A stretch of 45,246 nt of DNA, from the NCBI GenBank assembly GCA_024409235.1, contig JAKSUA010000018.1, positions 1-45,246 on the forward strand, written 5' to 3'. The translations under genes were made by a program, and so were the position numbers. Shown here in pieces: positions 34,699 through 43,794 of the stretch; position 1 is the first letter of the stretch, and every line of letters begins with the position of its first letter. The stretch is from Bacteroidales bacterium (lineage in GTDB: Bacteria > Bacteroidota > Bacteroidia > Bacteroidales > UBA1715). The notes beneath the pieces were generated by a model that saw nothing but the letters and a program-made list of their open reading frames with translations, was not told where the DNA came from and did no database searches.

Positions 34699-36542
34699 TA
34701 CTCAACAGTTACCGATTTCGCCAAATTTCTTGGTTGGTCCACATTACACCCACGCATTACAGCAATGTAATAAGACAATACCTGCAAAGGTATTACTGTT
34801 GTTAACGGAGCAAGAGCAGGAGAAGTTTCAGGAACTTCAATCACATGGTCTGCTATTTTAGATAAAACAGTATCTCCTTGTGTTACAACAGCTATCACAA
34901 TTCCTTGACGAGCTTTTACTTCCTGTACATTGCTTACAACTTTTTCATACTGATTATCTTTTGTTGCTATAACAACTACAGGCATATTCTGATCAATCAA
35001 AGCAATTGGCCCATGTTTCATTTCTGCTGCAGGATAGCCTTCTGCATGAATGTACGAAATCTCCTTTAATTTTAGTGCGCCTTCCAAAGCTACCGGATAC
35101 AAGTAACTACGACCTAGGTAAATAAAATTCCGGGCATCTTTATATGCCTCAGCAATTTTCTTATAGTCTTCAATATGAGTTAAAATATCTTCTACTTTGT
35201 TAGGAATTTTATATAATTCTGAAATAAGCTTTTTATAGACATCATCCGAGATATAATTCCTGCGTTTTCCTAACATCAACGCCATCATAGTCAACACTGT
35301 AACCTGTGTAGTAAATGATTTTGTTGAAGCAACACCAATCTCAGGTCCGGCATGAGTATAAACACCCGCATCTGTTTCGCGAGGTATACTTGAGCCGACA
35401 ACATTACAGATTCCAACAACCGTTGCACCTGCAGCCTTTGCCAAACGAATCGCAGCAAGAGTATCTGCTGTTTCACCACTCTGGCTAATTGCAATAACTA
35501 CATCTTTAGAATTGATAATAGGATTTCTATAACGGAATTCCGAAGCATATTCAACCTCAACTGGTATTCTTGCGTATTCTTCAATCAAATACTCACCAAC
35601 CAATCCCGCATGCCATGAAGTACCGCAGGCAACTATTATAATTCTATCAGCTTCATCAAATTTTTCAAACACATTGAACAAACCGCCAAGATAAATCTTT
35701 GGAGGATTCTTCGTAGCACGACCACGGAATGTGTCCATAATTGCACCAGGTTGCTCAAAAATTTCCTTTAGCATAAAATGGTCGTAACCACCTTTTTCAA
35801 TTCCTTCAATATCAAGCTCAAGCTCTTGAATTACAGGAGTTAGTGTGTCATTTTTTATAGTTTTCAAAGAAAGCTCATCTTTGGTAATTGTTGCCATTTC
35901 CGAATCATTCAAATAGATAATTCGTTTTGTATGTTCAACAATTGGCGTAGCATCCGAAGCAACAAAATATTCACCGTCACCCACACCAACCACAAGAGGG
36001 CTACCTTTTCTTGCAACAACAAGTTTATCTTGTTCGTCTCTACAGATTACTACCAATCCATATGCACCTTGAACATCTAATAAAGCAAGACGAACCGCCA
36101 CTTCGGCAGTTACCTTTCCTTTACCTTTTAAATAAATATATTCAATATAGTTGGCTATAACCTCTGTATCTGTTTCACTTTTAAAAGTATAGTTTTTCGC
36201 AATTAACTTTTTCTTTAAAGTATTGTAGTTTTCAATGATTCCATTGTGGATTACCGTAAAAGTACCGTTCATTGAAACATGTGGGTGCGCATTCACATCA
36301 TTTGGCTCACCATGAGTAGCCCAACGAGTGTGGCCCATACCGATACATGCATTCGTATCTTTTCCTTCCAGATACGATTCCAAATCAGCAACTTTTCCCT
36401 GTTTTTTATATACAACTGTATCATCACCTTGAACCAATGCAATACCTGCAGAATCATAACCGCGATATTCCAATCGTTTAAGTCCAGTCATTATTATCGG
36501 ATAAGCATTTTTATTTCCGATATAACCAACAATACCACACAT
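34698..36542 (-). CDS. glmS: Glutamine--fructose-6-phosphate aminotransferase (isomerising)
   Basis: GlmS makes glucosamine-6-phosphate from fructose-6-phosphate and glutamine, the first step to UDP-GlcNAc for peptidoglycan and lipid A. The 614 residues start MCGIVGYIGNK, with Cys2 as the glutaminase nucleophile after Met removal. GHTRWATHG and NGIIENYNTLKKKL belong to the Ntn domain. Two SIS domains follow (ACGTSWHAGL, AISQSGETADT, EGALKLKEISYIHAEGYPAAEMKHGPIAL), and the C-terminus is PRNLAKSVTVE, as expected. I saw no glmS-type riboswitch; the 3-nt space from the upstream gene leaves no room for one. Confidence 0.97.
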   Translation of the reverse strand: MCGIVGYIGNKNAYPIIMTGLKRLEYRGYDSAGIALVQGDDTVVYKKQGKVADLESYLEGKDTNACIGMGHTRWATHGEPNDVNAHPHVSMNGTFTVIHNGIIENYNTLKKKLIAKNYTFKSETDTEVIANYIEYIYLKGKGKVTAEVAVRLALLDVQGAYGLVVICRDEQDKLVVARKGSPLVVGVGDGEYFVASDATPIVEHTKRIIYLNDSEMATITKDELSLKTIKNDTLTPVIQELELDIEGIEKGGYDHFMLKEIFEQPGAIMDTFRGRATKNPPKIYLGGLFNVFEKFDEADRIIIVACGTSWHAGLVGEYLIEEYARIPVEVEYASEFRYRNPIINSKDVVIAISQSGETADTLAAIRLAKAAGATVVGICNVVGSSIPRETDAGVYTHAGPEIGVASTKSFTTQVTVLTMMALMLGKRRNYISDDVYKKLISELYKIPNKVEDILTHIEDYKKIAEAYKDARNFIYLGRSYLYPVALEGALKLKEISYIHAEGYPAAEMKHGPIALIDQNMPVVVIATKDNQYEKVVSNVQEVKARQGIVIAVVTQGDTVLSKIADHVIEVPETSPALAPLTTVIPLQVLSYYIAVMRGCNVDQPRNLAKSVTVE

Positions 36543-36545
36543 AAT

Positions 36546-37814
36546 CTATTTCGTGTAAGTTATTACTAATTTCAACTTGTCTGATTCTGTTCCTTCCAAA
36601 ACAAAAGCATTTCCATAAGTGTTATTTTCAGGAACTGTAATCTCATAGGAATATGTATCGGATTTCTTTGAACTGTTTAAGAAATTTACCAAGAAACCAT
36701 GCATATTAAATTCAAAATTAGTGCTGTCTGTCGTTGCCGACATTGTTGAGAAAATCAGATTCCTTTGAGAATCATATATTCGTAAGTTCAATGGCAGATA
36801 ACCTGACCACGAATCTCTTTTCTCCAATGGCAAAGTCAATTTTGCTATATTTATAACCATCACACTATCTCTCCAATTATCGAGGCCATCAAGCAATAAT
36901 TTAGCCTTTAATCCCATCATTCCCTGAACATAAGCCTTTGAATCCACTGTTCCAAACGAAATTCCCGAAGGATAATCGTGTTCAAAAATATTCACAGCCT
37001 GTAAATATATTTGAGATGGATCAGAGCTCAACGGATCATCATAGGCCTGAGGTGATGGTGCATAGGTTAAAACTGCCGTTGTATCATTTCCCGATAAATA
37101 GAATTTTATTTCTGGAATACAATGAGTTACAACAGCATTTACATTATTAAACTGGTCACCTTTTGTTGTAACGTACAATCCTTTGAACTTTTTAATAAAC
37201 AATGAGTCAGCATGCTGCAAAGTCTCATTCACATTATAACAGGAAAGAACTCTTTCATACAAATCTGTAGCATACGAAACATTCATCTTTTGAGTATATG
37301 ACGATACAGTATCCTTGTAAGCTGGCACATTAAACGTCATAATCTCTTCTTTTGCAGAAATGCAGGTAGGTACTGTTCCCTTTTGATTGTAATTTTTACA
37401 ATCTTCTACCGTTATATCATTCTTCAATTCATAGATTGAAAAAGACTGTGCCACCGTTGTATCACCGTAATAATATTTCGCAGATTTAGACAAGCGGAAA
37501 ACTGCTGAATCCAACTTATACCCTAACAAATCTCCAATCATTCCCTGCAAATACATGCGAGTAGCATATCCAGCACGAGTTCTGCCAAAAGCCTCATCAT
37601 TATTTTCCCCAACCATATACGTTATCAACGAAGATCGGACACTGTCATCCTGCACTGTTGTATATGTTATTTTAGTTGAGACACTATCAATACATGTTAT
37701 AAGAAAATCAGAGTCAGGCAACATTTCTATTCCCACCGTCTGCTCCTCTTTATCACATGAACTTAGAAACAGCAAGCTACAAACAAGCCCTATTACAATA
37801 GGTTTTAATCTCAT
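36546..37814 (-). CDS. DUF4270-family lipoprotein
   Basis: The ATG at 37814 is 1 nt after the glgA-like stop and gives 422 residues with a proper lipoprotein signal (MRLKPIVIGLVCSLLFLSS|C). An ATG at 37862 would extend the frame into the upstream gene. The start after the Cys (DKEEQTVGIEMLPDSD) and the repeated beta-rich body match the DUF4270 family of Bacteroidota. LLGYKLDSAVFRL and the FLSGNDTTAVLTYAP-like segment are examples of that body. The family function is unknown. It is between the glgA-like gene and glmS, a neighbourhood I recall as common in Bacteroidales; it is probably envelope-located. Confidence 0.83.
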   Translation of the reverse strand: MRLKPIVIGLVCSLLFLSSCDKEEQTVGIEMLPDSDFLITCIDSVSTKITYTTVQDDSVRSSLITYMVGENNDEAFGRTRAGYATRMYLQGMIGDLLGYKLDSAVFRLSKSAKYYYGDTTVAQSFSIYELKNDITVEDCKNYNQKGTVPTCISAKEEIMTFNVPAYKDTVSSYTQKMNVSYATDLYERVLSCYNVNETLQHADSLFIKKFKGLYVTTKGDQFNNVNAVVTHCIPEIKFYLSGNDTTAVLTYAPSPQAYDDPLSSDPSQIYLQAVNIFEHDYPSGISFGTVDSKAYVQGMMGLKAKLLLDGLDNWRDSVMVINIAKLTLPLEKRDSWSGYLPLNLRIYDSQRNLIFSTMSATTDSTNFEFNMHGFLVNFLNSSKKSDTYSYEITVPENNTYGNAFVLEGTESDKLKLVITYTK

Positions 37815-37815
37815 G

Positions 37816-38634
37816 TTATTTTTCGTCAGGTAAGAAACTATCGTAAAAATCGGAATACGCATCAGCGTAATCTTCCAAACCTTGATATGGAAGAATTATC
37901 TTACCTTTTTCCTTGCAATACTGCAACAAATCAGCATCGATTTTTTCTTCGCCAAGTACAATTCCCTCAGACTGATCTATTGCCAACTTATTCAAACTCA
38001 ACCAATCTGCCTTATCTTTTATTGAAGCAATATCATCCGAAGTTATTCCATCAAAATGAATTTTGTTAGCAAAATCTTTCGAAAACGGAGTGTCAAACTT
38101 ATTGTTATACAAAGAATACACAACTTTAGCATTTGCAAACAATGGATCTTCGTAGAAAGTTTTTTTCAAATACAATGGAAGCAACGATGTGAACCAACCG
38201 TGACAATGAACGATATCCGGTGCCCAACGAAGCTTTTTAACTGTTTCCAAAACACCACGTGCAAAGAAAATCATTCGGTCTTCGTTATCATCGAATTCTT
38301 TTCCATTTTCATCGGTAAACAACGCCTTTCTGTGGAAAAACTCGTCATTATCAATAAAATACACCTGCAAACGTGCCTGCTGAATTGATGCTACTTTTAT
38401 TATTAACGGATGATCAGTATCATCTATAATCAAGTTCATACCTGACAGACGAATCACCTCGTGCAACTGATTTCGGCGTTCATTTACCAAACCATATCTT
38501 GGCATGAAACAACGGATTTCTTTACCTTTCTCTTGGATATACTGAGGCAAATAGCGTGTCTTCAACGACATTTCAGTATCCGGAAGATACTTCGCCATTT
38601 CCTGGGAAACATAAAGGACTCTTGCTTTCTTCAT
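37816..38634 (-). CDS. GlgA-like protein: isolated N-terminal glycogen/starch synthase domain
   Basis: The ATG at 38634 (MKKARVLYVSQEMAKYLP) gives 272 residues that match the N-terminal Rossmann domain of GT5 glycogen synthases. TEMSLKTRYLPQYIQEKGKEIRCFMPRYG stands where GlgA has its sugar-nucleotide-binding start, and APDIVHCHGWFTSLLPLYLK corresponds to the GlgA PDVVHAHDW region. The C-terminal GT-B domain (about 200 residues with the donor site) is absent. The stop is clean with no remnant, so this looks like a stable short form, not a recent truncation. Without the second domain, ordinary glycogen synthase activity is doubtful. It is first in the operon with DUF4270-glmS-GT9-waaA. Confidence 0.8.
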   Translation of the reverse strand: MKKARVLYVSQEMAKYLPDTEMSLKTRYLPQYIQEKGKEIRCFMPRYGLVNERRNQLHEVIRLSGMNLIIDDTDHPLIIKVASIQQARLQVYFIDNDEFFHRKALFTDENGKEFDDNEDRMIFFARGVLETVKKLRWAPDIVHCHGWFTSLLPLYLKKTFYEDPLFANAKVVYSLYNNKFDTPFSKDFANKIHFDGITSDDIASIKDKADWLSLNKLAIDQSEGIVLGEEKIDADLLQYCKEKGKIILPYQGLEDYADAYSDFYDSFLPDEK

Positions 38635-38652
38635 CGCATATATTTTAATATG

Positions 38653-38660
38653 CAAAATTA
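38653..38660 (-). promoter_or_regulatory. -7 promoter box for the glgA-like operon
   Basis: TAATTTTG on the minus strand matches TAnnTTTG and lies 18 nt before the ATG at 38634. No good -33 element is visible. This is the leftward half of the divergent glgA-like/panC promoter region. Confidence 0.45.
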
Positions 38661-38776
38661 ACTAAAAATTTTCGGGATTTTTGACATTTCTTTCAAAAAA
38701 CTAACTTTTACACCTTGAAATTGCCCTCACGGAATAGACTTTATTTCATTCTTTATGAATAAACTTTCAATTTATC

Positions 38777-38805
38777 ATTGATAGTGAAAAAAATGGTTAC
38801 TTTTG
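38777..38805 (+). promoter_or_regulatory. panC operon promoter
   Basis: TACTTTTG (38798-38805) matches TAnnTTTG, with TTG at 38778-38780 (17-nt spacer). It lies 23 nt before the panC ATG at 38829. Confidence 0.6.
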
Positions 38806-38828
38806 TGTCAACTTTTTGATTGTTTGAA

Positions 38829-39686
38829 ATGATTATTTGTAAAACACGCGAAGAGATTGCAAAAGCTATTGCTGACGTAAGAAAAGAGCACAAAACCCTT
38901 GGCTTTATTCCTACTATGGGAGCTCTTCATAAAGGACATATTTCTTTGGTTTCCAAATCAATCAACGAAAATGATTGTACTGCTGTAAGCATTTTTGTGA
39001 ATCCAACTCAATTCAATAATAAAAACGACCTACTTACATATCCTCGTACTGTTGATGCTGATTTAGCATTGCTTGAACAGACCGGTGCCGACATCGCATT
39101 TGTTCCAACTGTGGAAGCTATGTATCCGGAAGGTTTGGAAAATATTACCGAATCGTATGATTTTGGTGCAATCGGTGCCGTTATGGAAGGTGCTGCTCGT
39201 CCTGGCCATTTCAATGGCGTAGGCATTGTTGTTCACCGCCTTTTTGAACTTGTTCCTGCCGACAGAGCTTATTTTGGAATGAAAGATTTCCAGCAAATTG
39301 CTATCATTCGTGAAATGGTCCGTCAACGTAACATTGATATTGAAATTATTCCTTGCCCAATCGTGCGCGAAGAAGATGGTTTGGCTTTGAGCTCTCGTAA
39401 TACTCGTTTGAACGATGAGCAAAGAAAACAAGCTGTTCAAATTTCTCAAACATTATTCAAAGCTGTTGATTTAGTCCAATCTTCTAGTGTTGCAGAGGTA
39501 AAAGAATTTGTTGAAAATACAGTAAACAGTGTGCCTCTTTTGGAAGTTGAATATTTTGAAATTGTGAATGGTTTTACAATGCAGTCAATTTCCTCATGGG
39601 ACGAAGCAGAATGGGTAGTTGGATGTATCACTGTAAATGTTGGTGATGTTCGTTTAATTGATAATATTGCATTTAAAAATATTTAA
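38829..39686 (+). CDS. panC: Pantothenate synthetase
   Basis: PanC joins pantoate and beta-alanine with ATP, the last step to pantothenate. The ATG at 38829 gives 285 residues (a TTG three codons upstream is not preferred). The HIGH-type motif is in [16 protein letters not shown]. Other family pieces are [48 protein letters not shown] and [13 protein letters not shown]. panD follows by 4 nt and makes the beta-alanine that PanC uses. Confidence 0.96.
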   Translation: MIICKTREEIAKAIADVRKEHKTLGFIPTMGALHKGHISLVSKSINENDCTAVSIFVNPTQFNNKNDLLTYPRTVDADLALLEQTGADIAFVPTVEAMYPEGLENITESYDFGAIGAVMEGAARPGHFNGVGIVVHRLFELVPADRAYFGMKDFQQIAIIREMVRQRNIDIEIIPCPIVREEDGLALSSRNTRLNDEQRKQAVQISQTLFKAVDLVQSSSVAEVKEFVENTVNSVPLLEVEYFEIVNGFTMQSISSWDEAEWVVGCITVNVGDVRLIDNIAFKNI

Positions 39687-39690
39687 GGCT

Positions 39691-40041
39691 ATGATGATAG
39701 AAGTGATGAAATCTAAAATTCACCGTGTAACGGTTACCGAAGCAAATCTTAACTACATCGGTAGCATTACATTGGACGAAGCCTTAATGGAAGCTTCTAA
39801 TATCATTCCAAATGAAAAAGTTCAGGTTTTAAATCTGAATTCTGGGGAACGAATTGAAACATACGCAATTAAAGGTGAACGAAATAGCGGTGTTGTTTGT
39901 CTTAACGGCCCTGCTGCACATAAATTCAACGTAGGTGACGTTGCAATTATTATTTCGTATGCTCAAATGGATTTTGAAGAAGCTAAATCGTTCACTCCAT
40001 CTGTAGTTTTCCCAGACACAGCCACAAATAAACTTGTTTAA
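39691..40041 (+). CDS. panD: Aspartate 1-decarboxylase precursor
   Basis: PanD makes beta-alanine from aspartate, using a pyruvoyl group formed by self-cleavage. With the ATG at 39691 (116 residues, [19 protein letters not shown]) the cleavage pair falls at Gly24-Ser25 ([10 protein letters not shown]), the same number as in E. coli PanD. The frame is open upstream, but those codons overlap panC. Residues corresponding to Lys9, His11, Tyr22 and Arg/Asn positions are visible (KIHRV, LNYIGS). [18 protein letters not shown] is the usual C-terminal half. It is the second gene of the panC operon. Confidence 0.96.
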   Translation: MMIEVMKSKIHRVTVTEANLNYIGSITLDEALMEASNIIPNEKVQVLNLNSGERIETYAIKGERNSGVVCLNGPAAHKFNVGDVAIIISYAQMDFEEAKSFTPSVVFPDTATNKLV

Positions 40042-40044
40042 ATA

Positions 40045-41034
40045 ATGAGCAGTAAGTTATCAAAAACAATTTCCTACATTGTTTTTGCTCTTATTGGAGT
40101 TGCCTTACTGTTTTTTGTATTTAAAGATGTAGATTTCTCTGCAATGTGGAACGACATTGTTCATGCTAATTATGTATGGATAGGTCTTGCACTTGTGTTG
40201 GCTATGGTTGCATACATTTGTCGTGCAGCCCGTTGGAATCTCCTTATAGAAGCAACTTGCGATCATAAACCATCGTTGAAAAATGCTTTCTGGGCAGAAA
40301 TGTTTGGTTATTTCGCCAACTTAGCTTTGCCACGCGTAGGTGAAATTGCTCGTTGTGGTGCATTGAAAAGAACTGAAAACCTTCCGTTTGACACATTAAT
40401 AGGAACGGTGATTGTGGAACGGGCTTTTGATGTGTTGGTGACTCTTTTACTTGCTTTCATCACATTCTTCTTGCAGATAGACTTATTTGGTGCTTTTATT
40501 AGTGATAAAGTCTTGGCTCCAACGGCAGAACGATTCTCGTCAATCTCATTAAATGGAGTAATTTTAGTTTGTGCACTTTTGTTACTTACCCTTATTCTGT
40601 TTTTTGTATTGAAGGGCAAAGACAATTTTGTGGTTACCAAAATAAAATCTTTTTGTAAAGGTATTTTCGAAGGACTAAGTTCTGTGTATAAATTGGAAAA
40701 ACGCGGATGGTTTATGTTCTATACCATCGCATTGTGGGCTTGCTATTGGATAATGACTTGGTTTGTTTGTCTTGCTCTTCAACCAACAGCAAACCTTGGT
40801 CTTGATGATGGTTTGTTTTTACTTGTAGTTGGAAGTATCGGAATGGCTGTACCTGTTCAAGGTGGAATAGGAGCATATCATTACATAGTTGCTTTGGCTC
40901 TTACAATCTATAATCTAGACTTTAACAGTGTTGGTCTGCTTTATGCAACTATCAGTCACGAATCTCAACTGATATTAGAAATTTTGTTAGGAATTGTTTC
41001 CTTATACTTTGTGTTTCGTAAAAAGAACGTATGA
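40045..41034 (+). CDS. Lysylphosphatidylglycerol synthase/UPF0104-type integral membrane protein
   Basis: The 329-residue polytopic protein has eight or so transmembrane segments (for example ISYIVFALIGVALLFFVF and VWIGLALVLAMVAYICRA). It carries the family pattern FGYFANLALPRVGEIARCGALKR followed by VIVERAFDVLV, and PVQGGIGAYHYIVALAL near the C-terminus. This matches the UPF0104/AglD/MprF transmembrane domain (possible flippase-like role). Enzyme activity is not shown. It overlaps the rfaE2 start by 4 nt (ATGA) and follows panD by 3 nt, so it is in the panC operon. A role in moving an envelope lipid is plausible only by family. Confidence 0.82.
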   Translation: MSSKLSKTISYIVFALIGVALLFFVFKDVDFSAMWNDIVHANYVWIGLALVLAMVAYICRAARWNLLIEATCDHKPSLKNAFWAEMFGYFANLALPRVGEIARCGALKRTENLPFDTLIGTVIVERAFDVLVTLLLAFITFFLQIDLFGAFISDKVLAPTAERFSSISLNGVILVCALLLLTLILFFVLKGKDNFVVTKIKSFCKGIFEGLSSVYKLEKRGWFMFYTIALWACYWIMTWFVCLALQPTANLGLDDGLFLLVVGSIGMAVPVQGGIGAYHYIVALALTIYNLDFNSVGLLYATISHESQLILEILLGIVSLYFVFRKKNV

Positions 41035-41513
41035 ATCAACTTGACTCAATAATAAAGAAAATTGTATCGCTTGAAGAGGCAAAAGAACTTGTTTCTGAGT
41101 GGAAAAAAAATGGGGAAAAAGTAGTTTTCACCAATGGTTGTTTTGATATAATTCACAAAGGACATATTTATTATTTGGCTAAAGCCCACGATCTTGGTTC
41201 AAAGTTGATTTTGGGCTTGAACACTGATGCGTCAATTAAGAGATTGAAGGGTGAAAATAGACCTATAAAGGAAGAAGAATCCCGTGCGTTGACAATCGCA
41301 AGTTTTGAGTTTATTGACCTTGTGGTTTTGTTTGACGAAGACACTCCGTTACAATTGATTTCCACGTTGCTTCCTGATGTGCTTGTAAAAGGAAGTGACT
41401 ACCAAATTGAGAATATTGTTGGTGCAAAAGAAGTTCTTGCAAATGGTGGAGAAGTGAAAACTATTGATTTCGTTGAAGGATTTTCTACAACAAACTATGT
41501 GAAGAAAATGTAG
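41031..41513 (+). CDS. rfaE2: D-glycero-beta-D-manno-heptose 1-phosphate adenylyltransferase
   Basis: The 160-residue cytidylyltransferase-fold enzyme corresponds to the C-terminal half of HldE and activates heptose-1-phosphate for lipopolysaccharide core. The HIGH-type motif is FTNGCFDIIHKGHIYYL. LILGLNTDASIKRLKGENRPI follows the family, and the C-terminus FVEGFSTTNYVKKM matches the ...GxSTT motif. The kinase half (HldE N-terminus) is not fused here. The start overlaps the upstream membrane gene by 4 nt. It is the last gene before the strong terminator at 41577-41609. Confidence 0.93.
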   Translation: MNQLDSIIKKIVSLEEAKELVSEWKKNGEKVVFTNGCFDIIHKGHIYYLAKAHDLGSKLILGLNTDASIKRLKGENRPIKEEESRALTIASFEFIDLVVLFDEDTPLQLISTLLPDVLVKGSDYQIENIVGAKEVLANGGEVKTIDFVEGFSTTNYVKKM

Positions 41514-41576
41514 AATCATCCTACACGAACAAAAACGCAACAATTTTCCAAACACATTGTAGATTATACTAAACAA

Positions 41577-41609
41577 AAAAGGTTGTTTCCGCATAAGAAA
41601 CAACCTTTT
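41577..41609. terminator. Bidirectional terminator between rfaE2 and the 41635 lipoprotein gene
   Basis: AAAAGGTTGTTTC (41577-41589) pairs perfectly over 13 bp with GAAACAACCTTTT (41597-41609), loop CGCATAA. T-runs on both flanks let it serve both converging transcripts. Confidence 0.9.
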
Positions 41610-41634
41610 CTATTATAAATTCTAACTTATCGAA

Positions 41635-42213
41635 TTACCATTTTTTAATCTCTTCATCAAATAGAATTGATTTGAAGTTAGACAGCAAATGTAGATGTTC
41701 AATCTGTCCCGAGAAGATATATTCCGTACCTGCCGATAGTTTTTCGTCCGTAGGTCCTTGAATTCCACCTCCAACTTCAAACGTATTTTTTTCTTTATCT
41801 TTTATTTCCAAACCAGCATGTGGACCCCAGAAACTACTGTTGTCAACGGCTTTCACTCGTGCTTCCAACAAAATCTTGTCATATTTCATTCCCACAACCC
41901 ATACACTTAAGATTTTTATTCTCTCAAAGTTTTTAGTTTGTTCAAATGGTAAAAACATCGTATCCTTCTCTTGCGAAAACAGACTTTCCAAAACAGCATC
42001 AGCTTCTTTTATCTTCGCACTTACAGAGTCTTCCATCTGTAGATACGAATCAATGTCGTTCATGTCCTGTTTTTCTCTTATATCAGCAATTTTTTCCGCA
42101 TAATAACTTGCTGTGTCGGCATATTTCTCAAGCGAAACTGATTTTTTCTTTTCCCCACATGATACAAATAACATTAGCAATGCAAGGGGAATAATTCCTA
42201 CAATTTTCTTCAT
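41635..42213 (-). CDS. Lipoprotein of unknown function
   Basis: The 192-residue protein has a clear lipoprotein signal (MKKIVGIIPLALLMLFVS|C, then GEKKK). A helical, charged N-terminal stretch (DTASYYAEKIADIREKQDMND, about residues 33-80) may form a coiled coil. After it comes a beta-rich domain, including WVVGMKYDKILLEARVK and GGGIQGPTDEKLSAGTEYIF. I do not recognise the family. It starts 1 nt after the proC stop, so the two are translationally adjacent, but nothing links their functions. Confidence 0.72.
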   Translation of the reverse strand: MKKIVGIIPLALLMLFVSCGEKKKSVSLEKYADTASYYAEKIADIREKQDMNDIDSYLQMEDSVSAKIKEADAVLESLFSQEKDTMFLPFEQTKNFERIKILSVWVVGMKYDKILLEARVKAVDNSSFWGPHAGLEIKDKEKNTFEVGGGIQGPTDEKLSAGTEYIFSGQIEHLHLLSNFKSILFDEEIKKW

Positions 42214-42214
42214 T

Positions 42215-43021
42215 TTATTCGTCTTTTTTTGCAGCTTTATCGTATGATTTTACAATTCCTTTTATAAATGCAGAGCTTAATCCATTGTGTTCCATTTCAT
42301 TAAGACCTGCTATAGTAATTCCTCGTGGAGTAGTTACCTTATCTATTTCATCTTCTGGATGAGAATGTCTTTGAAGCAACAGTTCAGCCGCTCCTTTTGC
42401 TGTCTGTGCAGCAATTAACTGCGCTTCGTCTGCATGAAAACCAATCTGTGTTCCACCTTGTGATGCCGCACGTATTGCACGTAAGAAATATGCAATACCA
42501 CAAGATCCTAATGCCGTTGCCGACAACATTAAATCCTCGTCAATATATAATGTCTCGCCCAACATTTTAAACAGTTCTGTAACCTCAGCAAATTCTTTTG
42601 ATTGAGGTTTATTTGTAGCAATACACGTCATTGATTGACGAATTTTTATTGCCGTATTAGGCATTGCACGGGCAATACAAATATCTTTCTTAATTAAGTT
42701 CTGAAAACAAGATATTTCCACACCTGTTACCACAGTTATCAAAGTATGTTTTTCTGTAAAAACATCTTTAATCCCATTCATTATCATTTCATAAATGTGC
42801 GGAACAACCGACAATACAACAATTCGTGCTTTTGATACAGCATCTGCATTATCATCTTGAAAAACAAATCCTCCCTCATGTAAATCTTTTGGTAGATCTG
42901 ATTTCTTTCTTGTAATTATAATTTGTTCAGGCTTATATTTTCCTGCATTTACCAATCCTTCGGCTATAGACATTCCTATATTTCCACCACCGATTATTGC
43001 TATTGTTGAATTAAAATCCAT
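42215..43021 (-). CDS. proC: Pyrroline-5-carboxylate reductase
   Basis: ProC reduces pyrroline-5-carboxylate to proline with NAD(P)H. The 268-residue protein starts with the Rossmann loop IAIIGGGNIGMSIAEGL. It has the family motif ISCFQN...IARAMPNTAIKI, TALGSCGIAYFLRAIRAA, and the C-terminal TTPRGITIAGLNEME. Length is normal. RocD in this window makes the same pyrroline precursor from ornithine, so the two link ornithine to proline. It is followed by the unknown lipoprotein gene. Confidence 0.95.
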   Translation of the reverse strand: MDFNSTIAIIGGGNIGMSIAEGLVNAGKYKPEQIIITRKKSDLPKDLHEGGFVFQDDNADAVSKARIVVLSVVPHIYEMIMNGIKDVFTEKHTLITVVTGVEISCFQNLIKKDICIARAMPNTAIKIRQSMTCIATNKPQSKEFAEVTELFKMLGETLYIDEDLMLSATALGSCGIAYFLRAIRAASQGGTQIGFHADEAQLIAAQTAKGAAELLLQRHSHPEDEIDKVTTPRGITIAGLNEMEHNGLSSAFIKGIVKSYDKAAKKDE

Positions 43022-43084
43022 ATAAAATTTATTTCTTGCGAAAGTTACAACCTTTTTTTATAACATCCTACGTTTCGGTTTATA

Positions 43085-43717
43085 TTAAACCCATTCGGAA
43101 AAGATTTGCATGATACCATGTTCTGGAGTAATTCTTTCTGTATAAATTCCTACAGACGATGCCGCATCCACATTTTGTTGCAAATCATCTACAAACATGG
43201 TTTCTTCTGCTTTTATACCTGCATCTTTCAACGCATATTCATATATTCGTGGATCTGGTTTCCGCATTCCAATTTCGTTTGAGTACCACACCTTTTCAAA
43301 TAAATCATGATTAGAATGAATCGGTAATTTCTGATTTTCCGCAAACTTTATAAATTCCCGTGTATGTAACTCGTTCGTGTTACTTAACAAAAAGGTTCTA
43401 TATTTCTTCTTCAGCTTTAGCAATAATTGAACATGTTCTTCTGGATAACCAATTAAAACTGAATTCCACGCTGATATTATTTGTTCCCTTGTTATAGCAG
43501 ACGGAACAACAGATTGGATTGTCGATAAGAAATCATCCGTAGAAAGCTCACCACGTTCAAATCTTTCAAAAAGTCCATTTGCTCCCATAAATTTTCGAAA
43601 CAAATCTGGAACACCACATTGAAACATCTGTGCAAAAGCATTTACGGTACGACTCTCATCTATATTAAAAACAACACCGCCAAAATCAAAAATTATATTC
43701 TTTATACCTTCTTTCAT
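43085..43717 (-). CDS. HAD-superfamily phosphatase, YihX-like (HAD-IA)
   Basis: The ATG at 43717 (MKEGIKNIIFDFGGVVFNID) gives 210 residues; the open frame reaches a GTG at 43750. Motif I is FDFGGV, where the usual second Asp is Gly, as in the YihX-type subgroup. Motif II is FLLSNTNELH, motif III the Lys in RKPDPRIYEYAL, and motif IV MFVDDLQQNVDAA. The helical cap lies at about residues 20-85. Relatives include glucose-1-phosphate phosphatase; the substrate here is unknown. It is divergent from the tRNA. Confidence 0.83.
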   Translation of the reverse strand: MKEGIKNIIFDFGGVVFNIDESRTVNAFAQMFQCGVPDLFRKFMGANGLFERFERGELSTDDFLSTIQSVVPSAITREQIISAWNSVLIGYPEEHVQLLLKLKKKYRTFLLSNTNELHTREFIKFAENQKLPIHSNHDLFEKVWYSNEIGMRKPDPRIYEYALKDAGIKAEETMFVDDLQQNVDAASSVGIYTERITPEHGIMQIFSEWV

Positions 43718-43735
43718 GAGATTTTTTTTTATTCG

Positions 43736-43766
43736 TTTGCAAAATAACACATTTTAACTATTTTTG
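43736..43766 (+). promoter_or_regulatory. Promoter of the CAT tRNA (TTTG-N19-TATTTTTG)
   Basis: TTTG (43736-43739), 19 nt, then TATTTTTG (43759-43766) match the Bacteroidota -33/-7 pair exactly. Initiation near 43773 leaves about 20 nt before the tRNA. Confidence 0.78.
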
Positions 43767-43794
43767 CATCACAAAACTTTTAGCAATAAAAGTC

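Noticed and set aside
36543..36545. glmS riboswitch/ribozyme
   Set aside because: Only 3 nt separate glmS from the upstream gene, so there is no leader to hold one.
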